Shown: piece after piece, positions 34,965 through 42,973 of the stretch
Layout of the letters: every line of letters starts with the position of its first letter
Position numbering within the stretch: position 1 is the first letter of the stretch
From: Poseidonibacter ostreae
GTDB lineage: Bacteria > Campylobacterota > Campylobacteria > Campylobacterales > Arcobacteraceae
Assembly (NCBI RefSeq): GCF_009208055.1
Contig: NZ_WFKI01000007.1
Location: 1-64,000, forward strand
Length of the DNA stretch: 64,000 bases
Direction of reading: 5' to 3'
Made by a program: the position numbers and the translations under genes
The notes under the pieces: generated by a model
The model's input: only the letters and a program-made list of their open reading frames with translations
The model's database searches: none
Told to the model about the DNA's origin: nothing

Positions 34965-35387
34965 ATGCCTATTGAAATAAATCAAACAGTTAAAATTATG
35001 TTTGAAGTTAGAGTTGATGGTGAATTAGTAGATGGAAGTAGAAGCAATAAACCTTTTGAGTTTTCATTTGGAGTAGGGCAAGTAATTGCTGGACTTGAAA
35101 AAAGAATAATAAATATGAACGTAGGTGAAGCTGCAAGTATTAGAGTTCCTGCTGCTGAAGCTTATGGTGAGTATGATCCTTCTGCCATTCAAGTATTACC
35201 TATAGAAGAGTTCGCGAATATAGAAAATCTAAAAGTTGGAATGCAAATTCAAGGTGAAGATGATGATGGTGAACTTACTCAAATTATTGTAAAAGAGATA
35301 AATGAAACACAAGTTACTGTTGATTTTAATCATCCTCTAGCTGGAAAAGATTTAGATTATAAAGTTAAGATTGATTCTTTACTTTAG
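34965..35387 (+). CDS. FKBP-type peptidyl-prolyl isomerase, SlyD-like
   Basis: This 140-residue protein has the FKBP domain interrupted by an insert-in-flap domain, as in SlyD: FGVGQVIAGLEKRI and PAAEAYGEYDP flank the flap, and DFNHPLAGKDLDYKV closes the fold. It lacks the histidine- and cysteine-rich metal-binding tail of E. coli SlyD, ending at residue 140. It should act as a cytosolic folding catalyst and chaperone. GGAGG lies seven nt before the ATG. It is a single gene convergent with fliP. Confidence 0.93.
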   Translation: MPIEINQTVKIMFEVRVDGELVDGSRSNKPFEFSFGVGQVIAGLEKRIINMNVGEAASIRVPAAEAYGEYDPSAIQVLPIEEFANIENLKVGMQIQGEDDDGELTQIIVKEINETQVTVDFNHPLAGKDLDYKVKIDSLL

Positions 35388-35409
35388 TAAAAGAGTGTTT
35401 TTTAGCCCA

Positions 35410-36138
35410 TCACTTAAAGGACTGGGCGAGATTTCCAATAATTAATTGCCAACCATCTATTACAATAAAGAAGATGATTTTAATAGGTAAGGATATCATT
35501 ACAGGAGGTAACATCATCATACCTAAGGACATAAGAATAGAGGCTACAATAATATCAATAACTAAAAATGGTAAGAAAATTAAAAACCCTATCTCAAAAG
35601 CTGTTCTAAGTTCACTTACTATAAATGCAGGCATTAATAATGTTAAAGGAACATCATCTATATTTTTAGGATTTGGTTCTTTTTTTATACGGTAAAATAG
35701 GGCGATATCAGATTCTCTTGTGTTTTTTATCATAAACTCTTTAAAAGGTTTAATACCCCTTTCAAATGCTAATTCATAACCAATTTTTTTATCCATATAT
35801 GGTTCAATACCATCTTCCCATGATTTTTTTGCATAAGGTTCCATAATAAAAATAGTTAATATTAATGCAAGAGAGATTACTATTTGTGTTGGAGGTGTTT
35901 GCTGTAGTCCCATAGCTTGTCTTAAAAGTGAAAAAACGATTACAATTCTTGTAAATGATGTAACCATTAAAATTAGCGTTGGAGCTAGTACAAATAGTGT
36001 TAAAATAATTGCAATATTGATTGTTTTTACAAACTGTGCTGGGTCATCAAGCGCTGCAACAGAAAGGTTTACAATAGGAGCTGTATCAGCAGCAAAAGTG
36101 TATACAGTAAAAAGTAATAGTGTTAATAAAAGTTTCAA
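35410..36138 (-). CDS. fliP: Flagellar biosynthesis protein FliP
   Basis: FliP is a core membrane protein of the flagellar type III export gate, assembled as a pentamer with FliQ and FliR. The 242-residue protein has a cleavable signal peptide (about 1-16), as is usual for FliP, and four membrane helices. Signature segments are FSLLRQAMGLQQTPP, LLMPAFIVSELRTAFEIGF and MMLPPVMISLPIKI. It is separated from the penicillin-binding protein gene by about 45 nt and is not in a flagellar operon here. Confidence 0.97.
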   Translation of the reverse strand: MKLLLTLLLFTVYTFAADTAPIVNLSVAALDDPAQFVKTINIAIILTLFVLAPTLILMVTSFTRIVIVFSLLRQAMGLQQTPPTQIVISLALILTIFIMEPYAKKSWEDGIEPYMDKKIGYELAFERGIKPFKEFMIKNTRESDIALFYRIKKEPNPKNIDDVPLTLLMPAFIVSELRTAFEIGFLIFLPFLVIDIIVASILMSLGMMMLPPVMISLPIKIIFFIVIDGWQLIIGNLAQSFK

Positions 36139-36183
36139 AAAAATTCCTATGTAATAATTAAAATCATAATATCAAAAAAATAG

Positions 36184-37962
36184 TTAGTTTCTACTTTTTA
36201 TATATCCCATCTCATAAAGCTTATCGTATATTTTACTTACAACTTCACCTGCTGCTGAACCACCATGTCCTCCATGTTCTACTAATACATTTACAACATA
36301 TTTAGGATTTTTATAAGGTCCATAAGTAGTAAGCCATGCATGTGATCTTTGAAAGTATTTAAGTTCACTCTCTTTCATTCTTACTTTTTCTGATTGAGGA
36401 ATACTAACAACTTGTGCTGTTCCTGTTTTCCCTGCTATTGCTATTTTTGTTTTAACATATTTAGTAGCTGTTCCTTTAGGATGATGAATTACATCATACA
36501 TTCCACGTCTTAAGGTATTTAATTGTGCTTCAGGCATTTTTAAATCTTCTGGTTCTTCATAATTTGCTTTATAAAAATGTGGTTTAGGAAGTTTTCCTGT
36601 AGCAATAAAAGCAGTATATCTTGCCATTTGCATAGGAGTTACTAGCATATTCCCTTGTCCAATAGATGTAATAACTGTCTCACCTACATACCAAGGTTGT
36701 TTAAACTTTTTTTCTTTCCATAATTTATTTGGATTTACACCAAAAAACTCATTTACTTGATCAACACCTGTTTGTCTACCAAAGCCAAATTTATCTAATG
36801 TTTGAGATATTTTATTAATTCCAATTCTAAGACTACCTTTATAAAAGAAATCATCACAACTTTCTCTAATAGCTTTTCTAAAATCTACTTTTCCATGTCC
36901 AAATCTTTTCCAACATCTAAAGTTTCTATTTCCTATTCTAATAGAACCAGAACAATTAATAGTATAATTATCTTCTATTCCATTCTCTAAAAAGGATAAG
37001 GCAACTCCCATTTTAATAATAGAACCTGGAGGATATAACCCATTAATTAGTTTATTTGTAAAAGGATGATTAAGGTCATTTCTCATAATATTCCACTCTT
37101 TAACCGAGATTCCAGAAGCAAAAATATTATTATCAAACTCAGGCATAGAAGTTGCAGATAATATTTCACCATTATTTGCATCCATTACAATAATTGCACC
37201 ACTTCTTTTCCCAAAAATCTTTTGAATATATTTTTGAAGTTCGATATCTAATGATATTTTAATACTATTGTCAATTGAGGGTTCTTTTTCATCAATTATT
37301 GCAATTTCTTTATTTAATGCATTTACTTTAATATCTTTGTATCCAATTTGCCCTTGAAGCTTGTCATTATAAAACTTTTCTAAACCATTTTTACCAATAA
37401 TTCCATTATGAGCTGAAAGTTCATTTTTCAAAATATCTAATCTTGAAGCTTTTCCTACATAACCAATAACATGTGAAGCTGCTTTTCTATATGGATAAAA
37501 TCTTTTTACAGCTGATTCAATTTTCATTGAATCTTTTGATGAAAATAGAGTATATTTAGGAAAAAAATCTTGATAAGGAATATACTCCACAACTTTTACA
37601 AAATCGTGATTATAAGCTGAGTTTTTTCTGTTATATGTTTTTAGAAGTTTTTTCTTTTCAATATCTGGAAAGTGTTCAACTATTAAATCAAGTGCATCTT
37701 CTAGTTTTTGTTTATTTTTTTTAGAGTTTAAGTGTGGCTTGATAAGAATTGAAAATCCCATTTGATTTACAGCTAATTTTTTTCCATGTCTATCTTCAAT
37801 AACTCCTCTAACAGGAATTTTTTGTACTCTACTAATATAGTTTCTTTTTGATAGTTCTTCATAGTAAGTATTTGATTTTATACTTAAAAAATATACTCTT
37901 GAAAGTAAAGTAATCATAATAATAATAATAAATAAAAATATAATATTTAGTCTGTTTATCAA
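36184..37962 (-). CDS. mrdA: Penicillin-binding protein 2 (elongation transpeptidase)
   Basis: PBP2 cross-links peptidoglycan during lateral growth of rods. The 592-residue protein has one N-terminal membrane helix (about 5-25), a non-catalytic dimerisation domain (about 45-230) and the transpeptidase domain with SIIK (S314-K317), SCD (368-370) and KTG (512-514). The length is normal. Its start overlaps the end of the upstream MreD-like gene by 4 nt, which suggests coupled expression with a shape-determining partner. Confidence 0.96.
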   Translation of the reverse strand: MINRLNIIFLFIIIIMITLLSRVYFLSIKSNTYYEELSKRNYISRVQKIPVRGVIEDRHGKKLAVNQMGFSILIKPHLNSKKNKQKLEDALDLIVEHFPDIEKKKLLKTYNRKNSAYNHDFVKVVEYIPYQDFFPKYTLFSSKDSMKIESAVKRFYPYRKAASHVIGYVGKASRLDILKNELSAHNGIIGKNGLEKFYNDKLQGQIGYKDIKVNALNKEIAIIDEKEPSIDNSIKISLDIELQKYIQKIFGKRSGAIIVMDANNGEILSATSMPEFDNNIFASGISVKEWNIMRNDLNHPFTNKLINGLYPPGSIIKMGVALSFLENGIEDNYTINCSGSIRIGNRNFRCWKRFGHGKVDFRKAIRESCDDFFYKGSLRIGINKISQTLDKFGFGRQTGVDQVNEFFGVNPNKLWKEKKFKQPWYVGETVITSIGQGNMLVTPMQMARYTAFIATGKLPKPHFYKANYEEPEDLKMPEAQLNTLRRGMYDVIHHPKGTATKYVKTKIAIAGKTGTAQVVSIPQSEKVRMKESELKYFQRSHAWLTTYGPYKNPKYVVNVLVEHGGHGGSAAGEVVSKIYDKLYEMGYIKSRN

Positions 37963-38399
37963 ATAAATACTCCAAAAAATAATAAATCAATAATAATATT
38001 TACAAATATTATAGCAATAAAACTATCAGACATTCCAATTGTCATAACCCAAATAAAAAATACACCAAGGTAAAAAATTAAAATATAAATATATTCATTT
38101 AATTTACTAAAGGACATCATTCTATCGATATTTGGAATAATAAAAATATAAATAAATAGTGATAATAAGGTTAAAGATAAAGGTCTTAACCCTGAGTTTA
38201 TTTCTATAAAAATAAATGTTAAAACTATAAAAAAAAGTGAATAAAGATATTTTCTTTTAAGACATACATAAAATGAAATAAAAGTAACTCCAGCAATCAT
38301 AATCAATAAAAAATGTATTGAAGATATCGTATTTATAGTAATTATTACTAGTAATAAGGTAAATAGAAAAATAGGATTATCTAAATTGTTTCGAGTCAT
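37959..38399 (-). CDS. MreD-like membrane protein (probable)
   Basis: This 146-residue protein is almost entirely hydrophobic, with about five membrane helices and few charged residues. It has no motif that I can recognise with certainty. Its size, topology and 4-nt overlap with mrdA match MreD, the small membrane partner of the rod complex usually found between mreC and mrdA. The assignment is inferred from context. It could instead be another small accessory membrane protein. Confidence 0.6.
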   Translation of the reverse strand: MTRNNLDNPIFLFTLLLVIITINTISSIHFLLIMIAGVTFISFYVCLKRKYLYSLFFIVLTFIFIEINSGLRPLSLTLLSLFIYIFIIPNIDRMMSFSKLNEYIYILIFYLGVFFIWVMTIGMSDSFIAIIFVNIIIDLLFFGVFI

Positions 38400-38464
38400 A
38401 AAATATAATACTTCTTTTTAATTTATCGCGATTATATTATAAAGAGTCTTATACCTATATCAAA

Positions 38465-38758
38465 TTACTTTTTATTTTTATTAGATAAATCATAAATAAA
38501 AGAGAATACTTCAGCAACTGCTTTATACATACTTCCAGGTATTTCTTTATCTATATCAATTTGAGATAAAAGCTCAACTAAATCTTCATCTTTTTTAATT
38601 GGAATATCATGTTCATTTGCAAGTTTAATAATATTTGAGGCAGTTTCACCTTTTCCTTTTGCAAGAATACTAGGTGCATTGTCTTTTTCAATATCATATT
38701 TTAAAGCAACAGCTTTAGCAGGAGTACTTTGGTTTTGTTTTATATTTTTTTCTTCCAT
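38465..38758 (-). CDS. FlhB C-terminal-domain-like flagellar protein
   Basis: This 97-residue protein resembles the cytoplasmic C-terminal domain of FlhB (FhlB/YlqH type): AVALKYDIEKDNAPSILAKGKGETASNIIKLANEHDIPI follows the FlhB consensus after its cleavage site. The NPTH autocleavage motif is absent, and the protein begins right where the mature FlhB C-fragment would. Such proteins can substitute for that fragment in export-specificity switching. It lies 1 nt after the FliK-like gene, an arrangement seen in related bacteria. It is likely part of hook-length control. Confidence 0.85.
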   Translation of the reverse strand: MEEKNIKQNQSTPAKAVALKYDIEKDNAPSILAKGKGETASNIIKLANEHDIPIKKDEDLVELLSQIDIDKEIPGSMYKAVAEVFSFIYDLSNKNKK

Positions 38759-38759
38759 T

Positions 38760-40748
38760 TTAAACTCTTATATCAACACTTGTACTATTTTGATTATTGT
38801 AAGGATTTACAAAGGCATCAGTTTTTTTCTCTATATTTGTTTTTTCATTATCTTCTTTTAAATCAAGAAGTTTTATATTTACAGGTATTAAATCTACATC
38901 ATTAAGAGCTTTTTTTAGATTTATAAGATTGTCTCTTACTGCTACTTTAAAATGTTCTCTTTGAGCATGAATAGTTAAATCAATCTTATTTTTATCATAT
39001 AAAGCCATCATTAAATCAACTTTTCCAAAATCTTTTAGTGTTAAATCAATCTGACAGTAAAACTTTTCTTCTTCAGTTTTTTTCATGCTTATTGTTCCAT
39101 CTTCTAGCATATCCCATAAAAAAGGAACATAAACATTATTAGAATTTCCAGAATGAGATAGAAGTTGATGATAATCTATTTGTGTTAACATCTTATCTAC
39201 TTGCTTAAACATCTCTTGTGATTTTGGATCAAGTTTAGAAGCTAAATCATCTTGCATTTGTAATAGAACTGATTTCATATCATTTGATATGGGGTTTGTC
39301 TCATTTCTTGTAAGATTTTGTCCTAAGTTTGTATTTGTAATATTTTCTCTAAGTATATTTTCGATTTTATCAACAACTTTTAGTAAACTATTTTGAGTAT
39401 TAGAGTTGTTTTGATTAGTAGATAAATTTGTTATATCTTCTTTTAAAGATAATAGTAATGTAGATAAATTTGATGCAAAATTATTTGTAAAGGTACTTAT
39501 ATTATTTAAATTACTTGAAATATTTGTTTGTAAATTAGAAATTGGATTTTCTATTTTTGAAAAAAGAGTTTGGATATTTTCAAGTTTTGAAATCATTTGA
39601 TTTAAAGATTTACTATCAATATTGTTCATATTAGATAATTCTGTTTTTAATTGTCCTAAGTTTTGCTTTAAATTATCTATTAGTGATACTTTATCATTTA
39701 CTATTGTTTGTGAATTTAATACTTTTTGTTCTAAGTTTGTTATTTCACTAGAAATATTTTTTAGGTTTAAAACTAAAGATGAAATATTACTGTTTGTATT
39801 AGAAGCATTTTTTATTTCATTTGAATTTATAAGTTGATTTAATAGTACTTTTGGCTCAATTAATTTATCACTTTTTGTAAATAAATCATTTGTTTTAATT
39901 AAAGAATCTATTTGTGATAAAAGGTTTTTAGTTTGATTTTGAGGATTGTTGCTTAGAACTTCATTTTTAATTTGTGATAATAGCTCTTTTGTTTGACTAT
40001 TTAGTGTGTTTTTATTCTCTATTAATTGGCTATTTTGAGATGTTTGCATTTTAGATTCTACTAAAGAACCTTTGTTAATCAAAGAGCTTAATTGATTTGT
40101 TAAATTTGATAAATTTTGTGTTCCTTTATCTGCTATTGAAGTACTTAAGTTTTGTAATAATGAAACTAAACTTTTCATATTTGATAATTGATTTGTATTT
40201 GTTGTTTGATTATTTGGTGTTGTTAGTTTTGTAATTAAATCATTTATTTGTTTTGTTTGTGGTGAATTTATATCTTTTATAATATTTTGTATTTGACTTA
40301 ATATTTTATCTACACCGCTACCTAATCCTTTTTGTGCATTTTGAGAAATTTTTGATTCAAGAAATACTCCTGATTTTCCTAATTGTTCTTTTAAACTATT
40401 TGCATCTAAATTTTTAATATCTTTTAAAAAGTTTTCTAATAATGGCTTGAATTTTGCAAGACTACTATTTGAATCAATTTGATTTAAAAGTGTAGTTGTA
40501 GCTTTAGAAAAAGAGCCTAAGTCTTTAAATAAAGAAGAGTTTTTAAGCATATTTTCAATTGTTGAGTTTGCTTTTGAGTCACCTTTTACTTGGTCAAATA
40601 GATTTTTTAATACCTGAGCAGGTGAGGCTGATTCTTTTTGTACCATTTGTTGAAGTGTTTTTGCATCAGCTTCTTTAAGTACAGTTTTAAGAGCTTTATT
40701 CTCTTTTGGTAAAAGTATATTTAATAATGGATTCTGGGCAACTAACAT
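38760..40748 (-). CDS. FliK-like flagellar hook-length control protein
   Basis: This 662-residue protein is low complexity (rich in N, S, L, K, Q) through about residue 530, forming long predicted helices with repeated LLSQI and NLTNQL patterns. It ends with a globular domain (about 535-640) containing YCQIDLTLKDFGKVDLMMALYDKN, which resembles the FliK C-terminal domain that contacts FlhB. The extended region suits a molecular ruler. It is 1 nt upstream of the FlhB-C-like gene. The FliK assignment rests on this domain and on context, so a related export-switch role is also possible. Confidence 0.78.
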   Translation of the reverse strand: MLVAQNPLLNILLPKENKALKTVLKEADAKTLQQMVQKESASPAQVLKNLFDQVKGDSKANSTIENMLKNSSLFKDLGSFSKATTTLLNQIDSNSSLAKFKPLLENFLKDIKNLDANSLKEQLGKSGVFLESKISQNAQKGLGSGVDKILSQIQNIIKDINSPQTKQINDLITKLTTPNNQTTNTNQLSNMKSLVSLLQNLSTSIADKGTQNLSNLTNQLSSLINKGSLVESKMQTSQNSQLIENKNTLNSQTKELLSQIKNEVLSNNPQNQTKNLLSQIDSLIKTNDLFTKSDKLIEPKVLLNQLINSNEIKNASNTNSNISSLVLNLKNISSEITNLEQKVLNSQTIVNDKVSLIDNLKQNLGQLKTELSNMNNIDSKSLNQMISKLENIQTLFSKIENPISNLQTNISSNLNNISTFTNNFASNLSTLLLSLKEDITNLSTNQNNSNTQNSLLKVVDKIENILRENITNTNLGQNLTRNETNPISNDMKSVLLQMQDDLASKLDPKSQEMFKQVDKMLTQIDYHQLLSHSGNSNNVYVPFLWDMLEDGTISMKKTEEEKFYCQIDLTLKDFGKVDLMMALYDKNKIDLTIHAQREHFKVAVRDNLINLKKALNDVDLIPVNIKLLDLKEDNEKTNIEKKTDAFVNPYNNQNSTSVDIRV

Positions 40749-40866
40749 AGAAGAAGTATATCATAAAAGACTAAGTTAATAAAATTAATAATTCATAAAT
40801 TTATTATTAGAATATTAAGAATTATTTTTATACAATGTAATAACAAAATTATTCTAAGGCAAATAG

Positions 40867-41241
40867 ATGAAGTTTGAAGTTGCTGTACCTCTTGATGGTT
40901 TTAAAGATGAAAAAGAGTTTATTTTTAAAAAAGTCGATGACTTCTTTTCTACAATCACTACAATAGAAGAGCAAAAAGAGATAAGACTTATGAGCTTTGG
41001 TGCTTTAAAGAATATATCTTTTACCTTACCTGATGAATTTATGAATAAATTAGAAATTACAAATATGGATGATATCTCTATTTATTATGTATTTGTTCTG
41101 CAAGGAACAAATAGTGAAAACTCTTTAAATACTTTTTCTCCAATAATTTTAAATAATAAAAGTTTAAAAATGGGACAAATCCACTTAGATGCAAATGATT
41201 TAGGTTTAGAAAACTTTGATGCTTTACTTCCAAAATTATGA
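40867..41241 (+). CDS. fliW: Flagellar assembly factor FliW
   Basis: FliW binds flagellin and antagonises the RNA-binding regulator CsrA, linking flagellin synthesis to export. The 124-residue protein has the FliW beta-barrel pattern: MSFGALKNISFTLPDEFMNKL and ISIYYVFVLQ, then NSLNTFSPIILNNKSLKMGQ. It is divergent from the FliK-like gene and a single-gene unit. The csrA partner is not in this window. Confidence 0.88.
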   Translation: MKFEVAVPLDGFKDEKEFIFKKVDDFFSTITTIEEQKEIRLMSFGALKNISFTLPDEFMNKLEITNMDDISIYYVFVLQGTNSENSLNTFSPIILNNKSLKMGQIHLDANDLGLENFDALLPKL

Positions 41242-41294
41242 TTTAATAATTTTTATGATAGAATCTTAAAATTTTTTATTACGGAGTGTTTTAT

Positions 41295-42179
41295 ATGATT
41301 AGAGGATTTTTATTACTTTCAATTGGTGCAAGCTTATTTGCGAGCTCAGATTATGTACCTTTTAGCAAATTTTCAAAAGAAAAACAAGTTGAATATAACT
41401 TTATTAAAATTGAAAAAAATAGTAATGAAAAAATTCCAGAAGTAAAAAAAATCAAGAAAACACAAATTAGAAATTATAAAAAAGCTAATGAAGCAAATCT
41501 AATTAAAAAAAGTCAAATTAGAAAACAAATATCTCAAAATACTGTAAATATTAAAAACAGTGAAGCTATAAAAGAATATAAAAAAGAAAATATTTTAAAT
41601 GATAATACAAAAATCACAAATAATACTTTTATTAAAGATATTAAAATAACTCCAAAACTTTCATATATGCATGTATCCTCATCAATAGAAGATGAAGATA
41701 CTGATAAAACGCATGAAATTATTCCTGAAATATCTTTTACATATAAAAATCATACTTTAAAGGCTGATTATTTTAATGTAAATAGAAAATTACTCAATTC
41801 CTTTAATTATGATACTGATTGGTATCGTTTGATATATTTGCATAAAATAGAGAACCTAAATGTTGGTTTAGGATTTAATTCTTTAAAATTAGAATTATCT
41901 TTATTAGGGATATCTGATAAAAATTCAGAAAAATTTCCCACATTTGAATTTCATATGAAAAATAATCGAGATCGATTTCTTGTTGAGTATGGTGGATTTT
42001 ATGGAAAAAATAGTGATGAAATCAAAAGTGCATATGAATATTATTTAAATCTCGGATATAAAATATTTAATAATGATAATTTAATTTTTAACCTTGGATA
42101 CAAAAATAGAACAGTTGATTATGATAATACAAAACTTGAATTTAAAGGCCCAACTGTAGGAATTAGCACAAGCTTTTAA
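41295..42179 (+). CDS. Exported protein with a probable outer-membrane barrel domain
   Basis: I do not recognise this protein. A signal peptide (about 1-16, ending in LFASS) is followed by a lysine/asparagine-rich linker (about 35-115) and a C-terminal part (about 120-294) of alternating strands with aromatic ends (for example FTYKNHTLKADYF and NLGYKNRTVDY), ending in a phenylalanine (STSF). This is the pattern of a small outer-membrane beta-barrel. I choose ATG 41295 because GGAG lies eight nt upstream; a GTG nine nt earlier overlaps that site. It is a single-gene unit. Confidence 0.68.
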   Translation: MIRGFLLLSIGASLFASSDYVPFSKFSKEKQVEYNFIKIEKNSNEKIPEVKKIKKTQIRNYKKANEANLIKKSQIRKQISQNTVNIKNSEAIKEYKKENILNDNTKITNNTFIKDIKITPKLSYMHVSSSIEDEDTDKTHEIIPEISFTYKNHTLKADYFNVNRKLLNSFNYDTDWYRLIYLHKIENLNVGLGFNSLKLELSLLGISDKNSEKFPTFEFHMKNNRDRFLVEYGGFYGKNSDEIKSAYEYYLNLGYKIFNNDNLIFNLGYKNRTVDYDNTKLEFKGPTVGISTSF

Positions 42180-42269
42180 TATTAAACATTACAAAGTGTA
42201 ATAATTTTATATACTATAAAAAACTTTTAGCTATAATCACAATAATTATAGAAAAAGGTTTATTTAAAT

Positions 42270-42629
42270 ATGGAAGATATAACAATTTGGCATAATCCTA
42301 GATGCTCAAAATCAAGAAATGCTTTAAACTTAATAGAAGAAAAAAAGATAAATAAAAAAGTATTTAAATACTTAGAAGAAAATCCTTCAAAAGAACAAAT
42401 CACAAATGTTTTAAAATTGTTAAAAATCAGCGCAAAAGAGCTTTTAAGAACTGGAGAAAAAGTTTATAAAGAATTAGATTTAAAAAATGTTGATAATGAA
42501 GATGAACTAATTACTGCAATGTATGAAAACCCAAAGTTAATTGAAAGACCAATAATTATAATTGCTAATGAAGCAGTAATTGCAAGACCAATTGAAAATA
42601 TGGAGTTATTATTAAAGAAATACATGTAA
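42270..42629 (+). CDS. arsC: ArsC-family arsenate reductase (glutaredoxin-type)
   Basis: This 119-residue protein has the thioredoxin-fold ArsC pattern: HNPRCSKSRNAL with catalytic C12, the LLRTGEKVYKEL segment, and the ERPI and IARP segments supplying arginines. It would reduce arsenate to arsenite with glutaredoxin. No other ars genes are adjacent, so it could instead be the Spx/YffB-like housekeeping type. The next gene begins close to, or overlapping, its end. Confidence 0.88.
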   Translation: MEDITIWHNPRCSKSRNALNLIEEKKINKKVFKYLEENPSKEQITNVLKLLKISAKELLRTGEKVYKELDLKNVDNEDELITAMYENPKLIERPIIIIANEAVIARPIENMELLLKKYM

Positions 42630-42682
42630 AACAGCTAAGAATCAGATATATAAGAGTTTCAGAAAAATTCTTTACTAGAACA

Positions 42683-42973
42683 GTGTCTTTATTAAAATTA
42701 GAGAATTTTGACCATGAAAAATTTAAAATTAGAACAATAAAAAACTATGAAGATTTTAAAAAAGCTGAAGAAATGGAACTATACTCTTCTTACATGACTG
42801 ATATAAAAAACTTTATTGAGAAAACAATGATGTTTGTAAATGAACACTCAAAAACTTTTGAGAATGAAAGAGCTATTTTATTAAAAGATGCAAACCTTTT
42901 ACAAAAACAAAAGAACAATCAATCTTATAGTAAAGACAAACATAAAAACAATAAATTTAATGATGAATACTAA
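42683..42973 (+). CDS. Small charged protein upstream of recD2, unknown function
   Basis: This lysine- and glutamate-rich helical protein (96 residues from GTG 42683) has no recognised domain. The open frame extends upstream to 42596 without ATG, GTG or TTG. GGAG at 42602-42605 is spaced 5 nt from an ATT at 42611, which would add 24 residues beginning KEIHVKQLRIRYIRVSEK, a basic helix. So the true start may be ATT, and GTG has only a weak site. Its TAA overlaps the recD2 ATG (TAATG), so it is coupled to that helicase. Confidence 0.6.
   Translation: MSLLKLENFDHEKFKIRTIKNYEDFKKAEEMELYSSYMTDIKNFIEKTMMFVNEHSKTFENERAILLKDANLLQKQKNNQSYSKDKHKNNKFNDEY

Noticed and set aside
35404..35430. GCCCA/TGGGC hairpin at the fliP stop
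   Set aside because: The stem is short and mismatched and neither strand has a T-tract after it, so I did not call it a terminator.
38760..40748. Tandem repeats in the FliK-like gene
   Set aside because: The repeated leucine/asparagine patterns are imperfect low-complexity protein sequence, not DNA repeats of fixed unit length.
42270..42629. Arsenic resistance cluster
   Set aside because: Only a single ArsC-like gene is present, with no arsB, acr3 or arsR nearby.
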